Source of the DNA: Rheinheimera sp. EpRS3
GTDB lineage: Bacteria; Pseudomonadota; Gammaproteobacteria; Enterobacterales; Alteromonadaceae
Assembly: GCF_001513785.1 (NCBI RefSeq)
Contig: NZ_LNQS01000001.1
Coordinates: 1,426,001-1,490,000 of the forward strand
Direction of reading: 5' to 3'
DNA length: 64,000 bases
Below, one piece after another: positions 25,855 to 36,473 of the stretch. Each line of letters starts with the position of its first letter. Positions within the stretch are counted from its first letter, which is position 1. The position numbers and the translations under genes are program-made. Under the pieces are notes generated by a model. It searched no databases, had not been told where the DNA came from, and saw only the letters and a program-made list of their open reading frames with translations.

Positions 25855-27852
25855 ATGCCATCTCGTAAACAACTCGCCAATGCGATCCGTGCGCTTAGCA
25901 TGGATGCGGTGCAAAAAGCTAAATCAGGTCATCCGGGTGCCCCTATGGGTATGGCCGACATTGCCGAAGTGTTATGGCGTGATTTTCTCCGGCATAATCC
26001 GCAGGATCCAAAGTGGCCAAACCGCGACCGTTTCATCTTATCAAATGGCCACGGCTCAATGCTGTTGTATTCTTTGTTACATTTAAGCGGTTATGACTTA
26101 AGCATTGATGATTTAAAGCAGTTCCGGCAACTACATTCCAGAACGCCTGGTCACCCGGAATACGGTTATGCGCCAGGGGTAGAAACCACTACAGGCCCGC
26201 TGGGGCAGGGCATTACCAATGCAGTAGGTATGGCTATTGCTGAAAAAGCCCTGGCAGCACAGTTTAACCAACCGGGTTACGACATAGTTGACCATCACAC
26301 TTACACCTTTTTAGGTGACGGCTGCTTGATGGAAGGTATCTCACACGAAGCCTGTTCTTTAGCGGGCACGTTAGGTTTAGGCAAGCTGATTGCTTTTTGG
26401 GACGACAATGGTATTTCTATTGACGGCCATGTTGAAGGCTGGTTTACCGATAACACCCCGGCTCGGTTTGAAGCCTATGGCTGGCATGTTATCAGTAATG
26501 TGGATGGTCATGACGCCGCAGCTGTAGAAGCAGCAATTAAACAGGCAAAAGCCGAAACCGGCAAACCTACCCTGATTTGTTGCCGTACGGTAATCGGCTA
26601 TGGCGCGCCGAATAAAGGCGGCAGCCACGACAGCCACGGTGCGCCGCTGGGTGATACTGAAATTGCTGCTGCACGCGATTTCCTGCAATGGCCACATGCG
26701 CCGTTCGATATTCCTGCTGACATTTATGCTGACTGGGATGCTAAAGCCAAAGGCAGTGCACAGCAGCAAGATTGGCAGCAGCTGTTTGCCCGTTATAGTG
26801 CAGCATTTCCTGAACAAGCCGCAGAGTTCAGCCGCCGTGTAGCGGGGAATTTGCCATCAGACTGGGCAGAAAAGTCTCAGGCGTATATTAATCAGCTGCA
26901 AGCCAACCCTGCCAATATTGCCAGCCGTAAAGCGTCACAAAATGCATTAAATGCTTTTGGCCCTATACTGCCAGAATTTATGGGTGGTTCGGCGGATTTA
27001 GCTGGTTCCAACCTGACTATCTGGTCTGGCTCTAAGCCACTTACCAACACAGACGCCAGCGGTAACTACATTTATTACGGTGTACGTGAATTTGGCATGT
27101 CGGCCATTATGAATGGTATTGCACTACACGGCGGCTTTGTACCTTACGGTGCGACCTTCCTGATGTTTATGGAATATGCCCGTAACGCGGTGCGTATGGC
27201 AGCGCTGATGAAGCAGCGGGTAATCTTCGTTTACACCCACGATTCTATCGGTTTAGGTGAGGATGGCCCAACGCACCAGCCGGTAGAGCAGTTAGCGGCA
27301 CTGCGCGCTACGCCAAATTTAATGAACTGGCGCCCTTGTGATCAGGTGGAGTCGGCAGTGGCCTGGAAAGCGGCGATTGAGCGCACTGATGGCCCAAGTA
27401 CCTTAATTTTCACCCGACAAAACCTGGCACAGCAGCAGCGTAATACGCAGCAACTGGCCGATGTAAAACGTGGTGGTTATATCCTGCGTGACTGCAACGG
27501 TACGCCAGAATTGATTATTATTGCCACCGGCTCTGAAGTTGAACTGGCAATGCAAGCTGCAGCTAAGCTGACCGAGCAGGGTAAAGCGGTTCGGGTGGTA
27601 TCTATGCCATCAACCGATGTGTTTGAACAACAGGATGCCGCTTACCGCGAAGCGGTATTACCCGCCTCAGTAAGCAAGCGCATTGCCGTAGAAGCGGGTA
27701 TTACCGATTGTTGGTATAAATATGTTGGCTTAACCGGCAAAATTATCGGTATGACCAGCTTTGGCGAGTCGGCACCGGCAGAGCAGCTATTTGAGCACTT
27801 TGGTATCACCACCGCAAAAGTACTCGAAGCGGCAGAACAGCTACTGGCGTAA
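25855..27852 (+). CDS. tkt: Transketolase
   Basis: Transketolase moves two-carbon units in the pentose phosphate pathway with thiamine diphosphate. The 665-residue protein starts [19 protein letters not shown] as in E. coli TktA. It has the cofactor motif [13 protein letters not shown]...[10 protein letters not shown], the central pyrimidine-domain motif [13 protein letters not shown] and [17 protein letters not shown] choose ATG 25855 because AGGAG sits six bases before it; an ATG at 25840 is in frame but lacks a good site. It is followed by a terminator-like hairpin and then epd. Confidence 0.97.
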   Translation: MPSRKQLANAIRALSMDAVQKAKSGHPGAPMGMADIAEVLWRDFLRHNPQDPKWPNRDRFILSNGHGSMLLYSLLHLSGYDLSIDDLKQFRQLHSRTPGHPEYGYAPGVETTTGPLGQGITNAVGMAIAEKALAAQFNQPGYDIVDHHTYTFLGDGCLMEGISHEACSLAGTLGLGKLIAFWDDNGISIDGHVEGWFTDNTPARFEAYGWHVISNVDGHDAAAVEAAIKQAKAETGKPTLICCRTVIGYGAPNKGGSHDSHGAPLGDTEIAAARDFLQWPHAPFDIPADIYADWDAKAKGSAQQQDWQQLFARYSAAFPEQAAEFSRRVAGNLPSDWAEKSQAYINQLQANPANIASRKASQNALNAFGPILPEFMGGSADLAGSNLTIWSGSKPLTNTDASGNYIYYGVREFGMSAIMNGIALHGGFVPYGATFLMFMEYARNAVRMAALMKQRVIFVYTHDSIGLGEDGPTHQPVEQLAALRATPNLMNWRPCDQVESAVAWKAAIERTDGPSTLIFTRQNLAQQQRNTQQLADVKRGGYILRDCNGTPELIIIATGSEVELAMQAAAKLTEQGKAVRVVSMPSTDVFEQQDAAYREAVLPASVSKRIAVEAGITDCWYKYVGLTGKIIGMTSFGESAPAEQLFEHFGITTAKVLEAAEQLLA

Positions 27853-27862
27853 TAGTTAGTAT

Positions 27863-27888
27863 AATGGGACCAGGTTTGGTCCCATTTT
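27863..27888 (+). terminator. Rho-independent terminator or attenuator between tkt and epd
   Basis: A nine-base stem AATGGGACC/GGTCCCATT with an AGGTTT loop ends in TTTT, 11 bases past the tkt stop and about 40 bases before epd. Confidence 0.75.
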
Positions 27889-27926
27889 CTTATGTCTTGT
27901 TTTTTTATGTCATGTAGCGTGGTGTT

Positions 27927-28943
27927 ATGGCAATCAGACTGGCAATAAACGGCTTTGGCCGTATCGGGCGTAATATTTTGCGCGCTATTTATGAAAATGG
28001 CTGGCAGCATAAGCTTAATGTTGTCGCTATTAATGAGTTGGCCGATGCTAAAGGCGTAGCACATTTACTAAAGTACGATACCTCACATGGGCGCTTTGGT
28101 TTCAGCGTCAGTTCATATCATGGTGGTATTAACGTTGATGGTAAAGATATAGCGTTATTTGCAGAAGCCGATCCGCTGGCACTGCCCTGGAATGAGCTTG
28201 ACGTAGATGTGGTATTAGAATGTACCGGGGTATTTCACAGCCGTGAGCATGCAAACTGGCACTTAGCTGCAGGCGCCAAAAAGGTGTTGTTTTCACACCC
28301 GGCAGATACCGATATTGACGCCACAATTATATATGGCATTAACCAGAGCAGCTTAACGGCGGATATGACAGTGGTGTCGGCAGGGTCTTGTACCACTAAC
28401 TGCATAGTACCGGTTATTCAGGTGCTGGATCAGCATTTTGGCGTAGAAAGTGGCACTATTACTACTATTCACGCTTCAATGAATGATCAGCAGGTAATAG
28501 ATGCTTACCATCCGGATTTACGCCGTACCCGCGCGGCCAGCCAGTCGATAATACCGGTAGATACTAAGCTGGCACTGGGTATAGAGCGCATACTGCCGCA
28601 ATTTGCCGGCCGTTTTGAGGCGATTGCAGTGCGGGTGCCAACAGTAAATGTGACGGCGATGGATTTAAGTGTGACACTGCATCAGGATGTCAGTATCAGC
28701 GCGGTGAATCAGGCGTTGCAGCAAGCCCGCTTGGGTGAGCTGGCCGGTATTCTGGATTATACCGAGGAGCCTTTGGTGTCAGTGGACTTCAACCACGATG
28801 CGCATTCCTGCATTGTTGATGGCTCACAAACCCGTGTCAGCCACAAACGGCTGGTAAAATGTCTGGTGTGGTGTGACAACGAATGGGGTTTTGCCAATCG
28901 TATGCTTGATACGGCGCGAGCCATGATGCAACCGACTTTATAA
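27927..28943 (+). CDS. epd: D-erythrose-4-phosphate dehydrogenase
   Basis: Epd oxidises erythrose-4-phosphate in de novo pyridoxal phosphate synthesis and belongs to the GAPDH superfamily. The 338-residue protein has the NAD-binding start [15 protein letters not shown], the catalytic Cys in [12 protein letters not shown] and the epd-specific segment [24 protein letters not shown], which separates it from glycolytic GapA. Gene order tkt-epd-pgk-fba matches the gammaproteobacterial epd-pgk-fba operon; pgk starts 13 bases on. Confidence 0.94.
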   Translation: MAIRLAINGFGRIGRNILRAIYENGWQHKLNVVAINELADAKGVAHLLKYDTSHGRFGFSVSSYHGGINVDGKDIALFAEADPLALPWNELDVDVVLECTGVFHSREHANWHLAAGAKKVLFSHPADTDIDATIIYGINQSSLTADMTVVSAGSCTTNCIVPVIQVLDQHFGVESGTITTIHASMNDQQVIDAYHPDLRRTRAASQSIIPVDTKLALGIERILPQFAGRFEAIAVRVPTVNVTAMDLSVTLHQDVSISAVNQALQQARLGELAGILDYTEEPLVSVDFNHDAHSCIVDGSQTRVSHKRLVKCLVWCDNEWGFANRMLDTARAMMQPTL

Positions 28944-28956
28944 TAAGGAGCTTGAA

Positions 28957-30138
28957 ATGTCTGTTATTCGCATGAGCGATTTGGATCTTAACAGCAAACG
29001 CGTGCTGATCCGCGAAGATTTAAACGTACCGGTTAAAAATGGCAAAGTAACTTCGGATGCCCGTTTAAAAGCGGCAATACCTACCATTGAACTGGCACTG
29101 AGCAAAGGTGCTAAAGTGATGGTGATGTCGCATCTGGGCCGGCCAGAAGAGGGCGTGTATGACGCTGAGTCATCGTTGCAACCGGTAGTCGATTACCTGG
29201 CTGAGGCATTAGCAGCTCCGGTGCGCTTAGCTGCAAATTATCTGGATGGTATCGACATCAATGCCGGTGAAGTAGTGGTGTTTGAAAACGTGCGTTTTAA
29301 CAAAGGCGAAGGCAAAAACGATGATGCCTTAGCGCAAAAGCTGGCTGCACTGTGTGATGTGTTTGTCATGGATGCCTTTGGCACTGCGCACCGCGCCCAG
29401 GCTTCTACCCACGGTGTAGCCAAGTTCGCCCCCGTAGCTTGTGCTGGCCCACTGTTGGTGGCAGAGCTGGATGCATTAGCGGCAGCACTGAAGAACCCGA
29501 AGCGGCCGTTAGTTGCTATTGTAGGCGGCTCTAAAGTATCAACCAAACTGACTGTGCTGGAGTCATTGTCGGGTATTGTTGATCAGTTAATCGTTGGCGG
29601 TGGCATTGCCAATACCTTTATCGCTGCTAATGGCAATAATGTGGGTAAGTCGCTGTATGAGGCTGATTTAATCCCTGAAGCACAGCGTTTAATGGCACAA
29701 GCCAGAGCCCGTGGCGGTAATATTCCGGTACCAACTGATGTTGTGGTAGGGCAGGCATTCAGTGAAACCACCGTTGCCACATTAAAACAGGTAGCTGCGG
29801 TAGACGATGCCGATATGATTTTTGATATCGGCCCGGATACAACAGCACAACTGGTTAAAATCTTAAAATCAGCCGGTACTATCGTATGGAACGGCCCGGT
29901 GGGTGTCTTTGAATTCGACCAGTTTGCTGCCGGTACTAAAGAACTGGCGCAGGCAATTGCAGACAGTGATGCTTTCTCAATTGCTGGTGGTGGAGATACG
30001 CTGGCAGCGATAGATAAATATAATATTGCAGACAACATTTCATATATATCGACAGGTGGTGGGGCCTTTCTGGAGTTTTTAGAAGGCAAAACCCTGCCAG
30101 CAGTAGCTATACTGGAACAACGCGCAACCACAAAATAA
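28957..30138 (+). CDS. pgk: Phosphoglycerate kinase
   Basis: Pgk transfers phosphate from 1,3-bisphosphoglycerate to ADP in glycolysis. The 393-residue protein has the signature [13 protein letters not shown], the SHLGRP substrate loop, [24 protein letters not shown] and the C-terminal nucleotide site [18 protein letters not shown] ribosome binding site precedes the ATG at 28957. It lies between epd and fba in a typical operon. Confidence 0.97.
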   Translation: MSVIRMSDLDLNSKRVLIREDLNVPVKNGKVTSDARLKAAIPTIELALSKGAKVMVMSHLGRPEEGVYDAESSLQPVVDYLAEALAAPVRLAANYLDGIDINAGEVVVFENVRFNKGEGKNDDALAQKLAALCDVFVMDAFGTAHRAQASTHGVAKFAPVACAGPLLVAELDALAAALKNPKRPLVAIVGGSKVSTKLTVLESLSGIVDQLIVGGGIANTFIAANGNNVGKSLYEADLIPEAQRLMAQARARGGNIPVPTDVVVGQAFSETTVATLKQVAAVDDADMIFDIGPDTTAQLVKILKSAGTIVWNGPVGVFEFDQFAAGTKELAQAIADSDAFSIAGGGDTLAAIDKYNIADNISYISTGGGAFLEFLEGKTLPAVAILEQRATTK

Positions 30139-30187
30139 TAAAAATGTCATACTAAAACTGTACCCTAAAAGATTAAGAGAGGATTTC

Positions 30188-31252
30188 ATGGCCCTTATTT
30201 CACTACGTCAAATGTTGGATCACGCCGCTGAGTTTAGTTACGGCATACCCGCTTTTAACGTAAACAACCTTGAGCAAATGCGCGCTATTATGCTGGCTGC
30301 GGACAAAACCGACAGCCCGGTTATTGTGCAAGCTTCAGCCGGAGCCCGCAAATATGCCGGTGCACCGTTTTTGCGCCACCTTATTCTTGCTGCAGTAGAA
30401 GAGTTTCCACATATTCCGGTAGTCATGCATCAGGATCATGGTACTTCACTGGGTGTTTGCCAACGCTCCATTCAACTGGGTTTTTCTTCTGTAATGATGG
30501 ATGGCTCCTTAGGTGAAGACGGTAAAACACCAATGGATTATGCTTATAATGCCAATGTAACGCGCAAAGTTGTAGAAATAGCGCATGCTTGTGGTGTGTC
30601 TGTAGAGGGCGAGTTAGGTTGTTTAGGTTCGCTGGAAACCGGTGCTGCTGGTGAAGAAGATGGCATAGGTGCAGATTGCATACTAAGCCATGATCAAATG
30701 CTGACTGATCCGGAAGAAGCCGCACAGTTTGTGCGGGAGACCCAGGTTGATGCCTTGGCGATAGCTTGTGGCACTTCACACGGTGCTTATAAGTTCAGCC
30801 GGCCACCAACAGGAGATATCCTGGCGATAGACCGGATTAAAGCGATCCACGAGCGTATTCCGGATACGCATCTGGTAATGCATGGTTCGTCTTCAGTACC
30901 GCAGGAATGGTTGCAAATTATCAACGAAAATGGCGGTAAAATTCCGGAGACCTATGGCGTGCCGGTTGAGCAAATTCAGCAAGGTATTAAATACGGAGTG
31001 CGCAAGGTCAACATTGATACCGACTTACGGTTGGCTTCTACCGGCGCTATCCGTCGCTATATGACGCAGAACCCGGCAGAGTTTGACCCACGTAAATATT
31101 TACAGGCATCGGTAAAAGCGATGACAGAAATTTGTATTGCCCGGTATGAAGCGTTTAACGCTGCAGGCCATGGCAGTAAAATCAAAGCTATATCACTGGA
31201 CGATATGGTGGCTTTATATGTGTCAGGGAAACTGACGCCGAACATAAAATAA
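30188..31252 (+). CDS. fba: Class II fructose-bisphosphate aldolase
   Basis: This zinc-dependent aldolase splits fructose-1,6-bisphosphate. The 354-residue protein resembles the CbbA/class IIB subtype. Its zinc-ligand and substrate regions are [51 protein letters not shown] and [17 protein letters not shown] lies just upstream of the ATG. It closes the tkt-epd-pgk-fba run; a weak AT-rich hairpin follows at 31274-31295. Confidence 0.95.
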   Translation: MALISLRQMLDHAAEFSYGIPAFNVNNLEQMRAIMLAADKTDSPVIVQASAGARKYAGAPFLRHLILAAVEEFPHIPVVMHQDHGTSLGVCQRSIQLGFSSVMMDGSLGEDGKTPMDYAYNANVTRKVVEIAHACGVSVEGELGCLGSLETGAAGEEDGIGADCILSHDQMLTDPEEAAQFVRETQVDALAIACGTSHGAYKFSRPPTGDILAIDRIKAIHERIPDTHLVMHGSSSVPQEWLQIINENGGKIPETYGVPVEQIQQGIKYGVRKVNIDTDLRLASTGAIRRYMTQNPAEFDPRKYLQASVKAMTEICIARYEAFNAAGHGSKIKAISLDDMVALYVSGKLTPNIK

Positions 31253-31273
31253 GCTAAAAAATTAATGAACTAT

Positions 31274-31295
31274 AACAAATAGATCCTTATTTGTT
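31274..31295 (+). other. AT-rich hairpin after fba
   Basis: AACAAATA and TATTTGTT form an eight-base stem around GATCCT. It is weak and lacks a clear T run, so it may be a poor terminator or an RNA 3' end signal. Confidence 0.35.
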
Positions 31296-31410
31296 TAATA
31301 GTGCATAAATTGGGTGCTAAGCCATATAAATAGCTGCATCAGAGCAGACATTCAGACGCCTGTGTTGTATTGACAAGGGAGTTTTTACCTGTAATGATGC
31401 GGATGGTTTA

Positions 31411-31459
31411 CCCTCTAACCGAGGGCCTCTCTGTCTGTAAGAACGGTAGGGTCCTTACA
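31411..31459 (+). other. Possible structured leader of the TonB cassette
   Basis: Two short hairpins precede the DUF3450 gene: CCCTC/GAGGG (31411-31425) and TGTAAG/CTTACA (31436-31459). They lie in a 247-base gene-free gap that must hold the cassette promoter. I see no T run and no known riboswitch, so their role is uncertain. Confidence 0.3.
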
Positions 31460-31499
31460 ACTTCAGGTTACGTTAATCAGCAATAATTGGTTGGGAACT

Positions 31500-32270
31500 A
31501 TGTTTAACAATAAAATTCGCAAGAGTCTTGTTGCAACAGCTCTGGCCGGTACTTTCGCCCTTTCGGCGAGTGCACTGGCAACAGATTTAAAAGCTTTGCA
31601 CCAGGAAGGTAGTCAGATCCAGCGCGCAGCAGTGCAGTCTCAAGAAAAAATTAACACTATATATGAGCAGTCTCAGGAATTATTAGGTGAGTACCGGCAG
31701 GTAACTGACCAAACTGAGAACCTGAAAGTTTATAACGACTTTTTAGCAACTTTGGTTACTGACCAGAAGCGTCAGATTGACTCTGTTCAGCGTCAGATTA
31801 ACGGTCTGGAAGATACCCGTAAAGGTACAGTTCCTCTGATGTTCCGTATGATTGATGCACTGGAAGAGTTTGTTAAAGCTGATATTCCTTTACGCACTGA
31901 GCGCCGTATCGCCCGCGTAGAAAATTTACGTGAACTGATGGGCCGTTCAGATGTGCAATTATCTGAGCAATACCGTCAGATTCTGGAAGCTTACAGCATT
32001 GAAGTAGGCTACGGTTCAGAGCTGGCATCATTCCAGGGTACTTTGCCACTGAATGGGCAGGAAATTACCGTTGATTACGTTCATGTTGGCCGTTTGGCTT
32101 TAATGGCGCTGGCACTTGATGGCAACGCCGGCTGGGTGTGGAACAAGCAAACATCAAGCTGGGATGAGCTGCCAGGTTCTTACCTGACATCAGTATCTCA
32201 GTTTATCAAGATGGCACGTCGTGAAGCCACGCTTGAGATGGATCGCGTACCACTTATCGCAGCGGAGTAA
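31500..32270 (+). CDS. Periplasmic DUF3450 protein of the TonB cassette
   Basis: The 256-residue protein has a signal peptide ending ASALA (about residue 28) and a long predicted coiled coil (about 30-110), then a C-terminal globular part with GYGSELASFQGTLPLNG and GNAGWVWNKQTSSW. This matches DUF3450, which is regularly the first gene of TonB-ExbB-ExbD clusters in Alteromonadales and relatives. The ATG at 31500 is preferred to an in-frame TTG nine bases earlier. The role is unproven; the coiled coil and location suggest a periplasmic partner of the TtpC-like protein encoded six bases downstream. Confidence 0.9.
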   Translation: MFNNKIRKSLVATALAGTFALSASALATDLKALHQEGSQIQRAAVQSQEKINTIYEQSQELLGEYRQVTDQTENLKVYNDFLATLVTDQKRQIDSVQRQINGLEDTRKGTVPLMFRMIDALEEFVKADIPLRTERRIARVENLRELMGRSDVQLSEQYRQILEAYSIEVGYGSELASFQGTLPLNGQEITVDYVHVGRLALMALALDGNAGWVWNKQTSSWDELPGSYLTSVSQFIKMARREATLEMDRVPLIAAE

Positions 32271-32276
32271 GAACAC

Positions 32277-33644
32277 ATGAAACAAGCATTTAAGTCAATG
32301 TTAATTGCCGCAGCGGTAACTCTGTCCGCTGGTGTTGCATTTAACGCATCGGCCAATACTGAGAAGTTGGACCAATTACTAGAACAACTGAAGAAAGAAC
32401 GTACTGTTGAAGGTCGTGTTAATCAGGAGCGTGAGCGTGCGTTTCTGGCAGAACGTGCCGATAAGCAGGCGTTACTGAATACTGCTAAAAGACAATTCAC
32501 TGAAGAAGAAAACCGTGGTAAGCGTTTACAAAAAGAATACGCTGATAACGATATTCTGATCGGTCAGAAACAGCAGGAATTAGAAAGTGCATTGGGCACA
32601 ATGGGCGAGTTGTTTGGTGTTGTTCGCCAGTCAGCTAACCAGTCTATCGGTACTATCACTGGCTCAATCGTTAGTGCGCAGTACCCAGGTCGTGATGTTC
32701 CTCTGCGTACAGTAGCGTCAGCAACAGAGCTGCCTACTTTGGGTGAAATGGAAGACTTGTGGATGGCATTGCTGACCGAGATGACTGAGTCAGGTAAAGT
32801 TGCCAAGTTTGATGCTCAGGTAGTTAAGCTGGATGGTGGCGTAGAAACAAAGCGTGTAACACGTTTTGGTACTTTCCATCTGACCACTGATTCTGAGTAT
32901 CTGATCCTGAACAATGATACTGATCAGGTGCAGCCATTAGGCCGTAACCCACAGTCAAAAATTCATGATTCAGTTTCTGCATACCATAACGCCAGCAATG
33001 GTGAAATTACCGGCATTTACTTAGATCCGACTAAAGGTAACAGCTTACTGCGTTTAAACCAGCAGCGTTCAACTCTGTTTGAATATTACCAGGCTGGTGA
33101 AGAAGTTGGTTATATCATTACTGCAGTATTCTTTATCGGTATGCTAATCGCTCTTGAGCGTATTATTGTTCTGAGTGTTGTTGGCGGCAAAATTCGCTCA
33201 CAGCTGAAGAACCTGGCTAACCCGTCTGATAATAACCCGCTGGGTCGTATTTTGCGTGTTTACCACGAGAACAAAGCAGCTGATGTCGAAAATCTTGAGT
33301 TAAAACTGGACGAAGCTATTTTACGTGAGACGCCAAAAGTAGAGCGAGGAATAGGTTTAATTAAATTATTCTCCGCGGTTGCTCCATTACTGGGTCTGTT
33401 AGGTACTGTTATCGGTATGATTCTGACATTCCAGCAAATTACACTATACGGAACAGGTGATCCGAAGTTAATGGCCGGTTCAATCTCTCTGGCGTTGGTT
33501 ACAACTGCTCAGGGCCTGGTTGCTGCGATCCCATTATTATTCGTTCATGCGCTGGTAGCTTCAAAAGCCAAGTCAATTCTGCACATTTTAGATGAGCAGG
33601 CTGCTGGTATTATTGCTGCGCATGCGGAGAAGGAGAAAGCCTAA
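32277..33644 (+). CDS. TtpC-like MotA/TolQ/ExbB proton channel family protein
   Basis: This 455-residue protein is the enlarged ExbB relative found in TonB2-type systems, called TtpC in Vibrio. It has a signal peptide (about 1-26), a periplasmic coiled coil (about 27-110), a periplasmic domain, then three membrane helices (about 275-300, 360-385 and 395-420). The C-terminal helices carry the MotA/TolQ/ExbB pattern LLGLLGTVIGMILTFQ and LALVTTAQGLVAAIPLL. TtpC is required with ExbB2-ExbD2 for TonB2 function in Vibrio. Its stop overlaps the next start in TAATG. Confidence 0.92.
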   Translation: MKQAFKSMLIAAAVTLSAGVAFNASANTEKLDQLLEQLKKERTVEGRVNQERERAFLAERADKQALLNTAKRQFTEEENRGKRLQKEYADNDILIGQKQQELESALGTMGELFGVVRQSANQSIGTITGSIVSAQYPGRDVPLRTVASATELPTLGEMEDLWMALLTEMTESGKVAKFDAQVVKLDGGVETKRVTRFGTFHLTTDSEYLILNNDTDQVQPLGRNPQSKIHDSVSAYHNASNGEITGIYLDPTKGNSLLRLNQQRSTLFEYYQAGEEVGYIITAVFFIGMLIALERIIVLSVVGGKIRSQLKNLANPSDNNPLGRILRVYHENKAADVENLELKLDEAILRETPKVERGIGLIKLFSAVAPLLGLLGTVIGMILTFQQITLYGTGDPKLMAGSISLALVTTAQGLVAAIPLLFVHALVASKAKSILHILDEQAAGIIAAHAEKEKA

Positions 33645-34171
33645 TGATACTCCAGCTAGTAGAGCTGTGGGAATCTGTTCAGGATTTTATCCATACTGGT
33701 GGCAACGTATTATACGTTGTCGCCCTGGTACTCTTCATCATGTGGGTATTGATGATAGAGCGGTTCTGGTTTCTTAAGGCTGAATATCCGAAGCTTAAAA
33801 AGGATATTATTGCCCGCTGGGATGCCAGAGCAGATACCACATCATGGTATGCGCATAAGATCCGTGATTGCTGGATTTCCGAGGCGTCAGATAAATTAGA
33901 TCAGCGTATGCTGCTCATTAAAACCTTGGTTGCACTGTGTCCACTGGTTGGATTGTTGGGAACGGTTACCGGGATGATTGCTGTGTTCGATATTATGGCG
34001 ACACAGGGAACTGGTAACCCAAGAACCATGGCAACAGGTATCTCTATGGCAACTATACCGACAATGTCGGGTCTGGTTGCGGCGATATCAGGTGTATTTT
34101 TCAGTGCGCGGTTAGACGTTCAGGTGAAGCGAGAAAAAGCAAGCCTGGCCGACAGCTTACCGCATCATTAA
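33644..34171 (+). CDS. exbB: ExbB-type proton channel subunit
   Basis: The 175-residue inner-membrane protein has one N-terminal helix (about 20-42) and two further helices containing LVGLLGTVTGMIAVFD and TIPTMSGLVAAISGVFF, the MotA/TolQ/ExbB signature. It forms the proton channel with ExbD that energises TonB. The start overlaps the upstream stop by one base and exbD follows after 12 bases. Confidence 0.94.
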   Translation: MILQLVELWESVQDFIHTGGNVLYVVALVLFIMWVLMIERFWFLKAEYPKLKKDIIARWDARADTTSWYAHKIRDCWISEASDKLDQRMLLIKTLVALCPLVGLLGTVTGMIAVFDIMATQGTGNPRTMATGISMATIPTMSGLVAAISGVFFSARLDVQVKREKASLADSLPHH

Positions 34172-34183
34172 AGAGAGTTTTTT

Positions 34184-34588
34184 ATGGCCCGCAAACGTAT
34201 TCGCGAAGCTGAAACGGCAGAGATCGATATTACGCCGATGATGGATATCGTTTTCATCATGTTGATCTTCTTTATCGTTACCACGTCTTTCGTAAAAGAG
34301 GCTGGTATTGATGTAAATAAACCTGAAGCTGCTCAGGCGCAGAAGAAGCCAAGCGCAACTATCTTTATCGCTATCCGTGCAAACGGTGAAATATGGATGG
34401 ATAAGCGCGTAGTGGATGTTGAGCGTGTTTCAGCAAACATTGAACGGCTAAGAGCAGAATCACCAACAGACACTATTATCGTGCAGGCAGATGAAGAAGC
34501 TAAACACGGTATAGTGATGGAAGTTATGGATCAGATTAAAGCTGCTGACCCATCTCTGGTGATTAGTATAGCCGGGGAGACTAAGTAA
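34184..34588 (+). CDS. exbD: ExbD/TolR-type subunit
   Basis: The 134-residue protein has a short cytoplasmic N-terminus, one membrane helix (IDITPMMDIVFIMLIFFIVT) with the proton-binding Asp, and a periplasmic domain ending IVMEVMDQIKAADPSLVISIA. This is the standard ExbD layout. A GAGAG site precedes the ATG, and tonB begins two bases after the stop. Confidence 0.95.
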   Translation: MARKRIREAETAEIDITPMMDIVFIMLIFFIVTTSFVKEAGIDVNKPEAAQAQKKPSATIFIAIRANGEIWMDKRVVDVERVSANIERLRAESPTDTIIVQADEEAKHGIVMEVMDQIKAADPSLVISIAGETK

Positions 34589-34590
34589 TT

Positions 34591-35208
34591 ATGGTACGTT
34601 TCCTGACATCGTTAATAATCGGTGGTGTGGTAACGTTTCTGTTGTTCTTAATGATGGCCACTTTACTTAAGTCGAGTGGCGATCGTAAAGCGGTTGAGCA
34701 AGAGCGTATTGTTATTGAAATTAACACTACGCCGCCTGACTCAGAGACACAGACCCGGCGGCCACCACCACCACCACCACCACCACCACCGGCTCAGCCG
34801 CCTAAAGCGCCTCAGCCAGAGCCAGATACAGCTAACGCTGCGGGGGCGATAGGTTTTAATATGCCTGGGCTTAACTTGGGTGCAGGCGCAGGTGCCTTAG
34901 GCGATCCGTCCGGCATGATGCGCGATGGTGATGCAACGCCTATCGTTCGTATTGAACCACGCTATCCGGTACAAGCAGCACGTGATGGTTTACAAGGCTG
35001 GGTTAAACTTCGTTTCAGCATTATGGAAGACGGTAGTGTTGATGAAGTTGAAGTAATTGAAGCAGAGCCGCGCCGGGTGTTTGACCGTGAAGCTATACGT
35101 GCACTGCGCCGCTGGAAATACAGCCCGAAAGTTGTTGACGGTAAGCCGCTAAAGCAAACTGGTCAACAAGTTCAGCTGGACTTCACACTAGATATGACAG
35201 GGGGTTAA
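34591..35208 (+). CDS. tonB: TonB energy transducer
   Basis: The 205-residue protein has an N-terminal membrane anchor (about 5-27), a proline-rich spacer of ten consecutive prolines encoded by a CCA repeat at 34762-34790, a Gly/Ala-rich linker and a C-terminal TonB domain (about 120-200) with EPRYPVQAARDGLQGWVKLRF and FDREAIRALRRWKYSP. The spacer is short, as in TonB2-type proteins. It transmits proton-motive force to outer-membrane receptors; none of those receptors is in this window. Confidence 0.95.
   Translation: MVRFLTSLIIGGVVTFLLFLMMATLLKSSGDRKAVEQERIVIEINTTPPDSETQTRRPPPPPPPPPPAQPPKAPQPEPDTANAAGAIGFNMPGLNLGAGAGALGDPSGMMRDGDATPIVRIEPRYPVQAARDGLQGWVKLRFSIMEDGSVDEVEVIEAEPRRVFDREAIRALRRWKYSPKVVDGKPLKQTGQQVQLDFTLDMTGG
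34762..34790 (+). repeat. CCA trinucleotide repeat in tonB
   Basis: Nine CCA units plus CC encode the polyproline spacer of TonB. A near-perfect triplet run can change length by slippage without shifting frame. Confidence 0.9.
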
Positions 35209-35209
35209 T

Positions 35210-36466
35210 ATGAAGAAGTTTAAAAAACTTACCTCAGCTCTTGTCGTAATGACAGTTTTAGGAGCTTGTTTACCGGTTTCTGCAGCTGTACAGCCTAATA
35301 TGGCAAAAGTAGAAGAACGAAAAGCCCGTAAGACACAAATTGTTGGCGAGCGGGTTGGTAAAGTTCTGGTTAGTGCCTTTGAGCTGTATAACGAAGAAAA
35401 ATTAGACGAAGCAATAGCCTTGTTGCTTGATGCTAAGTCTAGCAATGAGTTTGATACTGCTACGCTTAATCGTTTTTTGGGTAACTTATATGCTACCAAG
35501 GACGAAAAGCAGGCAATAAAGTATCTGACTTTAGCGGTAAAACCAGATGTGCTGACGTTTGCTGATCAGTCTGCGTCCATGAAGTTGCTGGCAGATATGT
35601 TGTTGCAAGACAAGCAATATCAAACGGCAATAAAAGCGTATGAAGACTGGATGATGTTCACTGGTGAGCAGAATTCAGATGCCTATATGCGGATTGCTAA
35701 TGCTTACTATTTAATGGACCAGCATTCTAAGGTTTTGGCTCCGGCAGATGATGCAATTCGTTTTGCAACTAAGCCAGTTGAAGGACCTTACCAGCTTAAG
35801 ATGGCAGCATTGTATGAAACGAAACGCTACAAGGAGTTAGTAGCAGTAGTGGAAACGATGGTGCAGCTGTTCCCGGAGAATAAGCAGTTCTGGGTCTATC
35901 TGGGTAACTTTTATACCTTGACTGAAGAATTTGGCAAATCACTGTCTACATTGCAATTAGCTTATTCGCAGGGCTATCTGGAAAAAGACTCTGAAGTAAG
36001 AATGTTAGCGCAGATGTATGCCAATAATAACATCCCTTATAAAGCAGCTTCTGTAATGGAAAAGCACATGAAAAGCGGTTTGGTTAAGAAAGATAAAACC
36101 AATTTGACTTTTATTGCTTCTAATTATCAGTCTGCTCGAGAGTTTTTAAAGGCTGCTAACTACTATGGCGAAGTTGCTAAGCTGACGAATGATGCTGATG
36201 CTTACCGTCGTCAGGGTTCTGCTTACTCTGCTGTGCAGAAATATAATGAAGCTATTGCTGCTTATGACAAAGCATTATCAATGAATGTTGATAAACCAAG
36301 CGGTGTCTATATGAGCTTAGTGGATGCTTATTTCTATCAGAAGAAATATAAAGAAGCTTATGCTGCATTGATGAATGCGAAGAAAGATCCTGCTATGTCG
36401 CGTCAGGTACGTGGCTGGGAATCTTACATCAAAGATAAAGCGAAGCAAAAAGGCATTACGCTGTAA
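35210..36466 (+). CDS. Exported TPR-repeat protein of the TonB cassette
   Basis: The 418-residue protein has a basic N-terminus and hydrophobic export signal (about 1-25). VLGAC at about 16-20 could be a lipobox, while cleavage after VSA is the alternative. The mature part is built of helical TPR repeats. The clearest lie near the C-terminus: YRRQGSAYSAVQKYNEAIAAYDKAL and YMSLVDAYFYQKKYKEAYAAL. It begins one base after tonB and is the last gene of the cassette before a strong terminator. A periplasmic scaffolding role is inferred from context only. Confidence 0.88.
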   Translation: MKKFKKLTSALVVMTVLGACLPVSAAVQPNMAKVEERKARKTQIVGERVGKVLVSAFELYNEEKLDEAIALLLDAKSSNEFDTATLNRFLGNLYATKDEKQAIKYLTLAVKPDVLTFADQSASMKLLADMLLQDKQYQTAIKAYEDWMMFTGEQNSDAYMRIANAYYLMDQHSKVLAPADDAIRFATKPVEGPYQLKMAALYETKRYKELVAVVETMVQLFPENKQFWVYLGNFYTLTEEFGKSLSTLQLAYSQGYLEKDSEVRMLAQMYANNNIPYKAASVMEKHMKSGLVKKDKTNLTFIASNYQSAREFLKAANYYGEVAKLTNDADAYRRQGSAYSAVQKYNEAIAAYDKALSMNVDKPSGVYMSLVDAYFYQKKYKEAYAALMNAKKDPAMSRQVRGWESYIKDKAKQKGITL

Positions 36467-36473
36467 TAAAAAA

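Noticed and set aside
29583-30131. Open frame of 182 codons antisense to pgk
   Set aside because: pgk is unmistakable, and long antisense frames are common in such codon usage.
31370-31410. Possible Fur box upstream of the TonB cassette
   Set aside because: Only a short TAATGAT-like match is present and it lacks the palindromic extension of the 19-base Fur consensus.
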